From the NCBI RefSeq assembly GCF_900112845.1, contig NZ_FONG01000034.1:1-60092 (forward strand): 60,092 nt of DNA, in the 5' to 3' direction. This DNA comes from Actinacidiphila alni (GTDB taxonomy: Bacteria; Actinomycetota; Actinomycetes; Streptomycetales; Streptomycetaceae). Positions 42,597 through 50,562 of this stretch are shown here, one piece after another (positions within the stretch are counted from its first letter, which is position 1; every line of letters begins with the position of its first letter). Both the position numbers and the translations under genes were made by a program. Below the pieces are notes generated by a model. The model did no database searches, was not told the DNA's origin, and worked only from the letters and a program-made list of their open reading frames with translations.

Positions 42597-42967
42597 CCGC
42601 TGCCTCCCCGTCGCGCCGTTGTGTCGTCCGGTGCCCCGCTGCCGCCGGGTGTCCCCGTCGACTCTTCCCCGCCACGGCTGCCCCGAAGCGCGAACCGCCT
42701 CCGGCGCGGTCGACGGCACACCCGCCCCGGCCCATCCGGGCCCGACCCCTACCGGCCGGTGCGTACCGGTTGGCGGCGGCACATTATCCGACTACCACCT
42801 GTGAGGGCGACGCCCCGGCTTCGGGGCCGGTCCCTCTGGTGAACCCGCACGCCGGCCCGGCCGATGGCGGTACGGCACGTGCGGCCTGTCTCGGCCGGCT
42901 CAGGTACGGCTGCCGCGTCGGTGCGGGGGGCGGTCGTGGTGCGGCTCGACGCGGCTGGGTGTCGGCC
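42597..42967. other. Gene-free region between recN and the MraY-like gene
   Basis: No coding frame, convincing promoter, hairpin or repeat was found. A -10-like ATAATG on the minus strand (about 42782-42787) is the only candidate for the MraY-like gene. Confidence 0.4.
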
Positions 42968-44719
42968 TCAGCGGGCCGCTCGTGCTGCGGCGAGCAGTTC
43001 TTCGGCGTGGGCGCGGCCCAGTTCGGAGTCTTCCAGGCCCGCGAGCATGCGGGACAGTTCCTTGACGCGGGCTTCGCCCTCCAGGACGGTGACGCCGCTG
43101 CGGGTGACGGAGCCGTCGTTGGTCTTCTCGACCAGCAGTTGGCGGTCGGCGAAGGCGGCGACCTGGGGGAGGTGGGTGACGACGACGACCTGCGCGGTGC
43201 GGGCGAGGCGGGCGAGGCGGCGGCCGACCTCGACGGCCGCCTTGCCGCCGACACCGGCGTCCACCTCGTCGAAGAGATACGTCGGCACCGGGTCGGACCC
43301 GGCGAAGACCACCTCGACGGCGAGCATCACCCGCGACAGCTCACCGCCGGAGGCACCCTTGGCGATCGGCCGGGCCGGCGAACCGGGGTGCGGGGCGAGC
43401 TGCAACTCCACCTCGTCCGCGCCGGACGGTCCGAAGACGACCGGCCGGCCGCCGACCTCGATACCCGCCTCGGGCTCGGCCGCCTCGGTCTGCCGGATGG
43501 CGACGCCGACCCGGGCGTGCGGCATGGCCAGCTCGGCGAGTTCCGCGGTGACCGCGGCGGCGAACCGGTCCGCGGCCTCGGTCCGCGCGTCGGTCAGATC
43601 CTGGGCGAGCGCGCCCAGTTCGGCGCGGAGCGCGTCGCGCTCGGCGGTGAGCCCCTCGATCCGCTCGTCGTCGCCCTCCAGCTCGCCGAGCCGGGCGACG
43701 CTCTGCTCGGCCCAGGCGAGCACGTCGTCGATGTCCGTGCCGTACTTGCGGGTGAGGGCCGCGAGAACGGACCTGCGCTCCTCGACGGCCGCGAGCCGCA
43801 GCGGGTCGGCGTCCAGATTGTCGGCGTAGCCGGCCAGCTCGCCCGCGACGTCGCCGAGCAGGATGCCGATCTCGCCGAGCCGGCCGGCCAGGCCCGCCAG
43901 CTCCGGATCGTGCGCGCTCACCGCGTCCACGGCGCGCTGCGCGCCCGCGACGAGGGTGGTCGCGTCCACGCCCTCGGGATCCTCGGGATTCCCGGCGAGC
44001 GCCGCGTGCGCGAGGGCGGCGGCGGAGGCCAGCGCCTCGGCGTGCCCGAGGCGGGCGGCCTCGGCGGCCAGTTCGGTGTCCTCGCCCGCGAGCGGCTCGG
44101 CGGCCGACACCTCCTCGATGCCGAAGCGCAGCAGATCGGCCTCCTGGGCCCGCTCGCGCGCCCGGGTGGTCAGCTCGTCCAGTTCCGCGGCGACCTCGCG
44201 CAGCCTGCGGTAGGCAGAGCCGTACTTCTCCAGCGGGACGGCGACGGCCTCGCCCGCGTAGCGGTCCAGCGCCTCGCGCTGCCGGGCCGGGCGCAGCAGC
44301 CCCTGCTGGTCGGTCTGGCCGTGCACGGCGACCAGGTCGTCGGCGAGTTCGCCGAGCAGGCCGACGGGGACGCCCCGGCCGCCGACGAACGCCCGTGAGC
44401 GGCCCTCGGCCGAGACCGTACGGCTGATCAGCAGCGCGCCGTCGTCCAGTTCCGCGCCCGCCTCCTCGGCGCGGACCGTGGCGCGGTGGCCGGGGGCGAT
44501 GGTGACGCGCCCCTCGACGGAGGCGGCCTTCGCGCCGATACGCACGAGCGCCGGGTCGGCGCGGCCGCCCAGCAGCAGGCCGAGGCTGGTCACGACCATG
44601 GTCTTGCCCGCACCGGTCTCGCCGGTCACCGCCGTGAAGCCGGGTGAGAGCTCCACCACGGCGTCCTCGATGACTCCGAGCGACCGGATTCGCATTTCCT
44701 CCAACACGGGTACGACCAT
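42968..44719 (-). CDS. recN: DNA repair ATPase RecN
   Basis: A 583-residue SMC-like protein. The N-terminal head MRIRSLGVIEDAVVELSPGF plus TAVTGETGAGKTMVVTSLGLLLGG has Walker A GETGAGKT, and LVAVHGQTDQQGLL is the Q-loop region. A long helical coiled-coil middle (about 155-370) with acidic and Ala-rich heptads follows. The C-terminal head has the signature AKGASGGELSRVMLAVEV, Walker B TYLFDEVDAGVGGKAAVEVG and VVTHLPQVAAFAD. It acts at double-strand breaks. ATG 44719 puts nine residues before the conserved MRIRSL; a GGAGG lies just before that inner ATG. Downstream of nadK by 63 bases; no LexA box recognised. Confidence 0.96.
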   Translation of the reverse strand: MVVPVLEEMRIRSLGVIEDAVVELSPGFTAVTGETGAGKTMVVTSLGLLLGGRADPALVRIGAKAASVEGRVTIAPGHRATVRAEEAGAELDDGALLISRTVSAEGRSRAFVGGRGVPVGLLGELADDLVAVHGQTDQQGLLRPARQREALDRYAGEAVAVPLEKYGSAYRRLREVAAELDELTTRARERAQEADLLRFGIEEVSAAEPLAGEDTELAAEAARLGHAEALASAAALAHAALAGNPEDPEGVDATTLVAGAQRAVDAVSAHDPELAGLAGRLGEIGILLGDVAGELAGYADNLDADPLRLAAVEERRSVLAALTRKYGTDIDDVLAWAEQSVARLGELEGDDERIEGLTAERDALRAELGALAQDLTDARTEAADRFAAAVTAELAELAMPHARVGVAIRQTEAAEPEAGIEVGGRPVVFGPSGADEVELQLAPHPGSPARPIAKGASGGELSRVMLAVEVVFAGSDPVPTYLFDEVDAGVGGKAAVEVGRRLARLARTAQVVVVTHLPQVAAFADRQLLVEKTNDGSVTRSGVTVLEGEARVKELSRMLAGLEDSELGRAHAEELLAAARAAR

Positions 44720-44782
44720 ACGAGGTTTACGGCCATGCGCGCGACGGGCGGCCCGTTCGGGGAACCCTGTGCTACCGCGGAC

Positions 44783-45721
44783 CTACTGCGGGGCGCCGCG
44801 CCAGCCGGCCACGGGGAGGGCGAATTTGGCGACGAGGCGGTCGGTGAAGGAGGCGTGGTGGAGCCGGGCGAGACGGACGGGAACGGCGCCGCGGCGGACC
44901 TCCACGCGCGCACCGGCCGGCAGCTCGACGGTGCGCCGGCCGTCGCACCACAGGACGCCGTGCGGCGTCTTGGGCTGGACCTCGACGGCGAGCACGGAGC
45001 GCGGTGAGGTCACCAGGGGCTTGGCGAACAGGGCGTGCGCGCTGATCGGCACCATGAGCAGCGCCTCGACCTCGGGCCAGACCACCGGCCCGCCGGCCGA
45101 GAAGGCGTAGGCCGTCGACCCGGTCGGCGTCGCGCAGACGACGCCGTCACCGCCGAAGCGCGACACCGGCCGCCCGTCGACCTCGGTCACGACCTCCAGC
45201 AGCCGCTCGCGGGACGCCTTCTCCACCGACGCCTCGTTGAGCGCCCAGTCGGTGTGCACGATGTGCCCGTCCTCACGCACCAGCACGTCGAGCGTCATCC
45301 GCTCCTCGACCTCGTACTCGCGCGTGACGACCCGGTCCACGACCTTGTCCAGGTCGTCCCGCTCGGCCTCGGCGAGGAAGCCGACCCGGCCGAGGTTGAC
45401 GCCGAGCAGCGGCACCCCGGTGGCGCGGGCGAATTCGGCGCCGCGCAGCAGCGTGCCGTCACCGCCCAGGACGACGATCAGTTCGCAGCCCTCGACCGAC
45501 TCGGGCCCGGGTTCCGTCACATGCTCGACCTCGGCGGGCAGCGGCAGGTCCGCGGCCTCCTCGGCGAGCAGCCGTACGCCGATCCCGCACCGCAGCAGCC
45601 CCTTGACCACGCGTTCCGCGCTGCGGATCGCGGCCGGGCGGCCGGTGTGGGCGAGCAGGAAGACGGTACGGGTGCCGGCCGGCGGCACGCCCTGCGCTTC
45701 GGATTCGGTCAAGGTGGTCAA
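44783..45721 (-). CDS. nadK: NAD kinase
   Basis: A 312-residue kinase. It shows VFLLAHTGRPAAIRSAERVV, LIVVLGGDGTLLRGAEFAR (GGDG catalytic motif), LGVNLGRVGFLAEAE, TDWALNEASVEKASRERLLEV with the NE motif, and GDGVVCATPTGSTAYAFSAGGPVVWPEV. It phosphorylates NAD to NADP. The start is TTG 45721, which overlaps the tlyA stop as TTGA, following the tight spacing of this cluster; longer frames upstream lie inside tlyA. It is part of the small gene - tlyA - nadK - recN operon. Confidence 0.96.
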   Translation of the reverse strand: MTTLTESEAQGVPPAGTRTVFLLAHTGRPAAIRSAERVVKGLLRCGIGVRLLAEEAADLPLPAEVEHVTEPGPESVEGCELIVVLGGDGTLLRGAEFARATGVPLLGVNLGRVGFLAEAERDDLDKVVDRVVTREYEVEERMTLDVLVREDGHIVHTDWALNEASVEKASRERLLEVVTEVDGRPVSRFGGDGVVCATPTGSTAYAFSAGGPVVWPEVEALLMVPISAHALFAKPLVTSPRSVLAVEVQPKTPHGVLWCDGRRTVELPAGARVEVRRGAVPVRLARLHHASFTDRLVAKFALPVAGWRGAPQ

Positions 45722-46524
45722 CGGGGCCCCTCCGCCACAGCACGGTCGACAGCGGCCGGGTCCAGAGCGGGCGCACCGGCGCGCAGCCACAGAAAGTACT
45801 CCACATTCCCGGACGGTCCGGGCAGCGGACTGGCCGTGACGCCCAGCACCCCGAGCCCCAGCTCGGCGGCCTGCGCCGCGACCTTCCGTACGCTCTCCGC
45901 GCGCAGCTGGGTGCTGCGCACGACACCGCCACTGCCCAGTCGTTCCCTACCCACCTCGAACTGCGGCTTCACCATCAGCACGAGATCGGCGTCGGGCGCG
46001 GCGCAGCGCGCGAGCGCGGGCAGCACCAGGCCGAGCGGGATGAAGGACAGGTCGCCCACGACCAGGTCGACGGGTTCGCCGTCGAGGTGGTCGAGCGTCA
46101 ACTCGCGTACGTTCGTACGGTCCTTGACGGTGACCCGGTCGTCGCTCTGCAGCGACCACGCGAGCTGGCCGTAGCCGACGTCCACGGCGACGACCTCGCG
46201 CGCGCCGGCCCGCAGCAGGACATCGGTGAAGCCACCGGTGGACGCGCCCGCGTCCAGTGCCCTGCGGCCCTCGACGGCCAGCCCGAGCGGCTGGAAGGCG
46301 GCGAAGGCGCCGGCCAGCTTGTGGCCGCCGCGCGAGACGTAGTCGGGTTCGTCGGCGTCCCGCGCCACCACCACGGCGGCGCTGGTCTCCACCTGGGTGG
46401 CCGCCTTGGTGGCGGTGGTGCCGCCGACGGTCACCCGCCCGGCGGCGATCAACTGGCTCGCGTGCTCCCGCGAGCGCGCGAGACTCCGGCGCACCAGCTC
46501 GGCGTCGAGTCGGCGTCGTGCCAC
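45718..46524 (-). CDS. tlyA: TlyA-family rRNA 2'-O-methyltransferase (hemolysin A type)
   Basis: A 268-residue protein. The N-terminal S4 domain reads ARRRLDAELVRRSLARSREHASQLIAAGRVTVGG. The FtsJ-type methyltransferase starts DYVSRGGHKLAGAFAAF, with SAM motif ALDAGASTGGFTDVLLRAGA and AVDVGYGQLAW, then DLVVGDLSFIPLGLVLPAL and LMVKPQFEVGRERLGSGGVV. TlyA methylates 16S/23S rRNA and its loss gives capreomycin resistance in mycobacteria. GTG 46524 was chosen since VARRRLDAEL is the family start; a seven-base gap separates it from the small gene upstream. Confidence 0.94.
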   Translation of the reverse strand: MARRRLDAELVRRSLARSREHASQLIAAGRVTVGGTTATKAATQVETSAAVVVARDADEPDYVSRGGHKLAGAFAAFQPLGLAVEGRRALDAGASTGGFTDVLLRAGAREVVAVDVGYGQLAWSLQSDDRVTVKDRTNVRELTLDHLDGEPVDLVVGDLSFIPLGLVLPALARCAAPDADLVLMVKPQFEVGRERLGSGGVVRSTQLRAESVRKVAAQAAELGLGVLGVTASPLPGPSGNVEYFLWLRAGAPALDPAAVDRAVAEGPR

Positions 46525-46531
46525 GTACGGT

Positions 46532-46864
46532 TCAGCTCCTGTTCTCGTCCAGCGCGGTGAGTGCGTCCCGCAGGCCGCGGTGCACATCCTCGTACACCTC
46601 GACATGGCCCGCGGTGGGCAGTTCGTCGGCGTCCGCAAGCCGGGCAACCGCCGCGTCCACGTCGGCATTCCCGGTCACGGGCAGCGCGACGCCGAGCGGC
46701 TCGGGGCCGGCCTCGGCTTCCGGCTCGGCTTCCGGTACGGATGCCGCGTCCGGCCCCGGCTCCGGCTCCGCGTCCGCCGCCCCTGCCGCCGCCTCGAGAC
46801 GCGATTCCGGGTCCCGCACACCGTCGCCGAAGGCGGCCTCGAAGTCCCGCAGGAGATCACTCAC
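46532..46864 (-). CDS. Small conserved hypothetical protein of the tlyA operon
   Basis: A 110-residue acidic protein. MSDLLRDFEAAFGD start, a Glu/Pro/Ala-rich centre (AEPEPGPDAASVPEAEPEAEA), then a likely folded segment LPVTGNADVDAAVARLADADELPTAGHVEVYEDVHRGLRDALTALDE, helical in pattern. GTG 46864 overlaps the end of the histone-tailed gene by eight bases and its stop is seven bases before tlyA, so all are co-transcribed. No function known; its constant linkage in the operon suggests a ribosome or nucleoid link, but that is inference. Confidence 0.75.
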   Translation of the reverse strand: MSDLLRDFEAAFGDGVRDPESRLEAAAGAADAEPEPGPDAASVPEAEPEAEAGPEPLGVALPVTGNADVDAAVARLADADELPTAGHVEVYEDVHRGLRDALTALDENRS

Positions 46865-47894
46865 CGGAGGTGCCCGTGCCCGTCGGCTCAGGGCCCTGCG
46901 CCGTCTTCTTCGCGGGCGCCTTCTTGGCGGGCGTCTTCTTCGCGGGTGCCTTCTTGGCAGTGGTCTTCTCGGCCGCCGCCTTCTTCGCGGTGGCCGCCTT
47001 CTTGGCCGGCGCGGCCTTCTTGGCGGCGGTCTTCTTGGCTGTCGTGGCCTTCTTCGCAGCGGTCTTCTTGGCGGCCGGCGCCTTCTTCGCCGGGGTGCGG
47101 TCCTGCGCCTCCGGGGCCGAGGTCGGGGCCGGCGCCGACGGGGCCGACTTGGCCGGGGTCGTCGTGCGCGTCGCCGACTTCTTCGCGGGCGCCGTCTTCT
47201 TGGCGGCGGCCTTCTTCGCCGACGCGGTCTTCGTCGCGGCCGGGCCGCTGCCCGCGGCGGCCGTCTTCCGGGTCGGCGCGGCCTTCTTGGCCTGGCCGCC
47301 GGCGGGCGCCGCCTTCTTCGCGGGCGCCGCGGACTTCCGCGCGGACGCCGAAGGCGCCTTCTTCGCCGCGGCCTTGCGGACGGCGGTGGGGGCGGTGCCC
47401 TTGGGCGCGGCGGCAGCGGCCGGGGCGGGCTTCTTGGCGGCGGCCGCCGGTTCGACCGTGACGTGCTGGACCGGGGTGGCCGTGCGGCGCGGCGCCGGGG
47501 CCGCGGGGCGGGCCGGCGCCGTACCGCCCTTCACATCGTCGGACGCGTCGTCGGACGGCGACTCCAGGTTGCGGATGCGCCGTTCGAGCGTCTCCAGGAC
47601 GACACCGACCTTCGTCACTTCGTCGGCAAGCCGACCGACCCGGCTCATCGTCTTGTCGACTTCGTCCCGGACGATGCCGAGCAGCAGGTCACGGTTGGCC
47701 CGCCCGGAGGCCATCAGTTCGTCGGCGAGGGTCTGCACTTCGGCCGGGATCGCGGAGCCGATCCTGCGCTGCACCGCATCGACGTCTATCCCCGACTGGT
47801 CGAGCAGCTCCCTCGCCGCGTCGATCGTGCGCCGCCGGGTGGCCTCGGTCAGGCCGCCCGCGATCTGCAAACAGGTACGCAGCGCGTCCCGCAT
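46857..47894 (-). CDS. Protein with helical N-terminal domain and histone H1-like Lys/Ala tail
   Basis: A 345-residue protein. Residues 1-110 are predicted helical (MRDALRTCLQIAGGLTEATRRRTIDAARELLDQ then NRDLLLGIVRDEVDKTMSRVGRLADEVTKVGVVLETLERRI), resembling phasin-like or coiled-coil oligomerisation segments. Residues about 115-345 consist of AAKK, PAKK and TAKK repeats (e.g. KKAPAKKTPAKKAPAKKTAQ), the composition of histone H1 tails and of HupS/HU C-termini. It likely binds DNA or RNA non-specifically. Start ATG 47894. It heads the operon leading to tlyA-nadK-recN. I see no signal or membrane part. Confidence 0.75.
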   Translation of the reverse strand: MRDALRTCLQIAGGLTEATRRRTIDAARELLDQSGIDVDAVQRRIGSAIPAEVQTLADELMASGRANRDLLLGIVRDEVDKTMSRVGRLADEVTKVGVVLETLERRIRNLESPSDDASDDVKGGTAPARPAAPAPRRTATPVQHVTVEPAAAAKKPAPAAAAAPKGTAPTAVRKAAAKKAPSASARKSAAPAKKAAPAGGQAKKAAPTRKTAAAGSGPAATKTASAKKAAAKKTAPAKKSATRTTTPAKSAPSAPAPTSAPEAQDRTPAKKAPAAKKTAAKKATTAKKTAAKKAAPAKKAATAKKAAAEKTTAKKAPAKKTPAKKAPAKKTAQGPEPTGTGTSGE

Positions 47895-48069
47895 CGCTCA
47901 CACTCCTCGCCTCGCCGTTGACGTATCCGGTCACGACGCTACCGCTAATCGTCACCGCGGCCCGAGCACGGTGCCCCGCCGCGCTGCGGTACGGTCGTCC
48001 GGACGTGCCGCGGGAGCGCCGCGGCGCAGCACCGTACGACCGCAGGAACGACCGGGGGACACCGCAGCG

Positions 48070-48417
48070 ATGGCGACGATCGAGGAGTGCCGCGCGGCGC
48101 TCGACCGGCTGGCGGCCAATCTCGTCGGCGCCGAGGGCGACGTCCGGGCCGCCGCCGCGCTCGACCGCTCGCTGAGCTGCCGGATCAAGGATCTGGACGT
48201 CACCTTCGTGGGGCGGCTGACCGGCGGCCGGATCGAGGACGTGACGACCGTACGGGGCACGCCCGCGGACAAGGCGCAGATCCGGCTGACGATGACGGGC
48301 GACGACCTGGTCGCGCTGGTCGGCGGCGAGCTGAACTTCGCGAAGGCGTGGGGCAGCGGACGGGTCAAGCTCCAGGCCGGCCTGCGGGACGTCCTGCGTC
48401 TGCGGTCCCTGCTGTAG
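48070..48417 (+). CDS. SCP2 sterol-binding-domain protein
   Basis: A 115-residue single-domain protein. The sequence LDRSLSCRIKDLDVTFVGRLTGGRIED and QIRLTMTGDDLVALVGGELNFAKAWGSGRVKLQAG fits the SCP2 alpha/beta fold with a hydrophobic lipid tunnel; the end DVLRLRSLL is standard for the short actinobacterial version. It may bind an isoprenoid or acyl lipid; ligand unknown. ATG 48070. Its last 53 bases overlap the end of the convergent siderophore ATPase gene. Confidence 0.85.
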   Translation: MATIEECRAALDRLAANLVGAEGDVRAAAALDRSLSCRIKDLDVTFVGRLTGGRIEDVTTVRGTPADKAQIRLTMTGDDLVALVGGELNFAKAWGSGRVKLQAGLRDVLRLRSLL

Positions 48418-49306
48418 CCGCGGCGCCCTCCGGGGTCTTCGCGGCCGGCACGGCGTCCTGGGTCACGGCGTCCTCGGGCACCGCCCCCTCGGCCACCGTG
48501 TCGTCCTGTGCCGCCTGGCCCGCGCGCCGCCGCGCCATCGGCACCACCAGCGGCGTACCGCTCTCCGGGTCCTCGATGATCCGGCAGCGCACTCCGAACA
48601 CCCGCTCCACCAGCTCCGCCGTGATGATCTCGGCGGGCGGTCCCTGCGCCTCGATCCGGCCCTCCCGCATGGCGATCAGGTGGGTGGCGTAGCGGGCGGC
48701 CTGGTTGAGGTCGTGCAGGACGGCGACGAGGGTGCGGCCGCGCTGCTCGTGCAGGTCGGCGCAGAGGTCGAGGACGTCGAGCTGGTGCTGGATGTCGAGG
48801 AAGGTGGTCGGCTCGTCGAGCAGCAGCAGCGGGGTCTGCTGGGCGAGGGCCATGGCGATCCACACGCGCTGCCGCTGGCCGCCGGAGAGTTCGTCGACAT
48901 AGCGATCGGCGAGCGCGCCGATGCCGGTCGCCGCCATCGATTCGTCGACGATCCGCTCGTCCTCGGCCGACCACTGCCGCAGCAGCCCCTGGTGCGGGTA
49001 ACGGCCGCGGGCGACCAGGCCGGACACGGTGATCCCGTCCGGCGCCACCGAACTCTGCGGCAGCAGTCCGAGCGTCCTGGCCACGGCCTTCGCGGGCAGG
49101 GTGCCGATCGCCTGGCCGTCCAGCAGCACCCGGCCCTGGGTGGGCTTGAGCAGCCGGGACAGCGCACGCAGCAATGTCGACTTGCCGCAGGCGTTCGGTC
49201 CGACGATGACGGTGAAGGACTCGTCGGGTACGGCGACCGACAACTCCTCGGCGATGACCCGCTGGTCGTACGCGAGCGTGACGGATTCGGCGGCGAGGCG
49301 GGTCAT
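48365..49306 (-). CDS. Iron-siderophore ABC transporter ATP-binding protein (FecE/FepC type)
   Basis: A 313-residue ATPase. Walker A is VGPNACGKSTLLRALSR, with PQSSVAPDGITVSGLVARGRYPHQ at the Q-loop/coupling region characteristic of iron-chelate ATPases, signature DELSGGQRQRVWIAMALAQ, Walker B LLLLDEPTTFLDI, and switch His in VAVLHDLNQAARYA. Residues after about 265 are an acidic Ala-rich tail. ATG 49306 (MTRLAAESVTLAYDQ) is the family start; a second ATG at 49492 overlaps the permease stop and would add 62 Thr/Asp-rich residues with pentapeptide repeats. Third gene of the permease-permease-ATPase operon. Confidence 0.93.
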   Translation of the reverse strand: MTRLAAESVTLAYDQRVIAEELSVAVPDESFTVIVGPNACGKSTLLRALSRLLKPTQGRVLLDGQAIGTLPAKAVARTLGLLPQSSVAPDGITVSGLVARGRYPHQGLLRQWSAEDERIVDESMAATGIGALADRYVDELSGGQRQRVWIAMALAQQTPLLLLDEPTTFLDIQHQLDVLDLCADLHEQRGRTLVAVLHDLNQAARYATHLIAMREGRIEAQGPPAEIITAELVERVFGVRCRIIEDPESGTPLVVPMARRRAGQAAQDDTVAEGAVPEDAVTQDAVPAAKTPEGAAATAGTADAGRPAGRPGA

Positions 49307-49420
49307 GCGGGGCGCTCCGGATTCTGCTTCTGCGGGCTGCGGGTGGTGGTCACGGGGGCCGGCGTCGGCGGGTTCCGTACGGCCGTTGGGAATCGTCGTG
49401 GCGCGCCCGGACCCCGTGCG

Positions 49421-49465
49421 CGCCGTGTCCGTAGGCGCGTTGTCCGTATGCGCCGTGTCCGTACG
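49421..49465. repeat. 15-bp x 3 tandem repeat
   Basis: Units 49421-49435, 49436-49450 and 49451-49465 share CGCCGTGTCCGTAnG with few changes. Read from the alternative ATPase start at 49492 they encode TDTAH-TDNAP-TDTAR. They are either a variable N-terminal extension or spacer. Confidence 0.8.
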
Positions 49466-49488
49466 CGTCGCCTTCCTGAGCCTGGTCC

Positions 49489-50562
49489 TCATACGCGTCC
49501 CGCCCTCCGTTCCGCGATCAGCAGCCACAGCAGGTAGCCGCCGCCGAGGACGCCGGTGGCCACGCCGACCGGCACCTGGCCGGAGCCGAAGGTGCGCTGC
49601 GCGGCGAGGTCGGCGGCCACGAGCAGGGCCGCGCCCAGGAAGGCGGAGGAGAGCATCGAGACGCCGGGGGCGCGGGTGAGGCGGCGGGCGAGCTGGGGCG
49701 CGGTGAGCGCGACGAAGGCGATCGGCCCTGAGGCGGCGGTCGCGGAGGCGGTGAGCAGGACGGCGCCGAGCACGACGATCAGCCGGGTACGTTCGACCCG
49801 TACGCCCAGCGCCGCGGCCGCGTCGTCGCCCATCTCGCTGATCCGCAGCGCCCGGCTCTGCGACAGCAGCAGCGGCATGAGCACGGCGCAGGCGCCGAGC
49901 AGCGGCCACACCTGGTTCCAGTCCCGCCCGTCCAGGGAGCCGGCGATCCAGACCACGGCCCGGGCGGCGTCCACGAAGTCGGCCTTGACCAGCAGATAGC
50001 TGTTGACGGCGGCGAGTACGGCGGAGGCGCCGATGCCGACGAGGACGAGGCGGTAGCCGTGCACCCCGCGCTTCCAGGCGAGCAGGTAGACGGCGACGCC
50101 GGTGAGCAGCCCGCCCGCGACGGCGCCCGCGGCGACCTCGTACGCGCTGCCCTTGAGCACCACGATGACGATCAGCGCGCCGGCCGCCGAGCCCTGGCCG
50201 AAGCCGATGACGTCGGGGCTGCCGAGCGGATTGCGGGAGACGGTCTGGAAGGCGGCGCCCGCCATGCCGAGCGCGGCGCCGACGAGCAGTGCCACCAGGA
50301 CCCGCGGCAGCCGCAGGTCGTGAATGATGAACTCCTGTCCCGCGTCGCCGTGTCCTGCCAGGGTGCGGACGACGTCGAGCGGGGCGATGGCGTAGTCGCC
50401 GGTGCCGATCAGGACGACGGAGACGGCGAGCGCCACGAGCAGCAGCAGGCAGGAGACGAGGAAGGCGCGGCGGTCGACGCGCAGCGACAGTCCGCCGCGG
50501 GTGCGCAGCACGGTCCCCCGCGTCACGGTACGGGTCCGGGCAGGGGTGTCGACTCGGCTCAC
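49489..50562 (-). CDS. Iron-siderophore ABC transporter permease 2 (FecCD family)
   Basis: A 357-residue permease with about nine or ten hydrophobic helices. FecCD markers: LRLPRVLVALLVGAALGMAGAAFQTVSRNPLGSPDVIGFGQGSAAGA, ARAVVWIAGSLDGRDWNQVWPL, LGVRVERTRLIVVLGAVLLTASATAASGPIAFVALTAPQLARRL and LAAQRTFGSGQVPVGVATGVLGGGYLLWLL. It pairs with permease 1 to form the membrane channel. GTG 50562 overlaps the permease 1 stop as GTGA. The first 30 residues are a Thr/Arg-rich cytoplasmic lead. Confidence 0.94.
   Translation of the reverse strand: MSRVDTPARTRTVTRGTVLRTRGGLSLRVDRRAFLVSCLLLLVALAVSVVLIGTGDYAIAPLDVVRTLAGHGDAGQEFIIHDLRLPRVLVALLVGAALGMAGAAFQTVSRNPLGSPDVIGFGQGSAAGALIVIVVLKGSAYEVAAGAVAGGLLTGVAVYLLAWKRGVHGYRLVLVGIGASAVLAAVNSYLLVKADFVDAARAVVWIAGSLDGRDWNQVWPLLGACAVLMPLLLSQSRALRISEMGDDAAAALGVRVERTRLIVVLGAVLLTASATAASGPIAFVALTAPQLARRLTRAPGVSMLSSAFLGAALLVAADLAAQRTFGSGQVPVGVATGVLGGGYLLWLLIAERRAGRV

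Noticed and set aside
44720..44790. LexA box upstream of recN (GTTCCCCGAAC-like palindrome)
   Set aside because: The half-sites are in the reverse order (GTTC..GAAC, 3-base centre), not GAAC-N4-GTTC.
46900..47400. Large plus-strand open frames rich in Gly/Arg/Leu
   Set aside because: They are mirror frames of the Lys/Ala histone-like tail on the minus strand; composition is a by-product of AAGAAG/GCC repeats.
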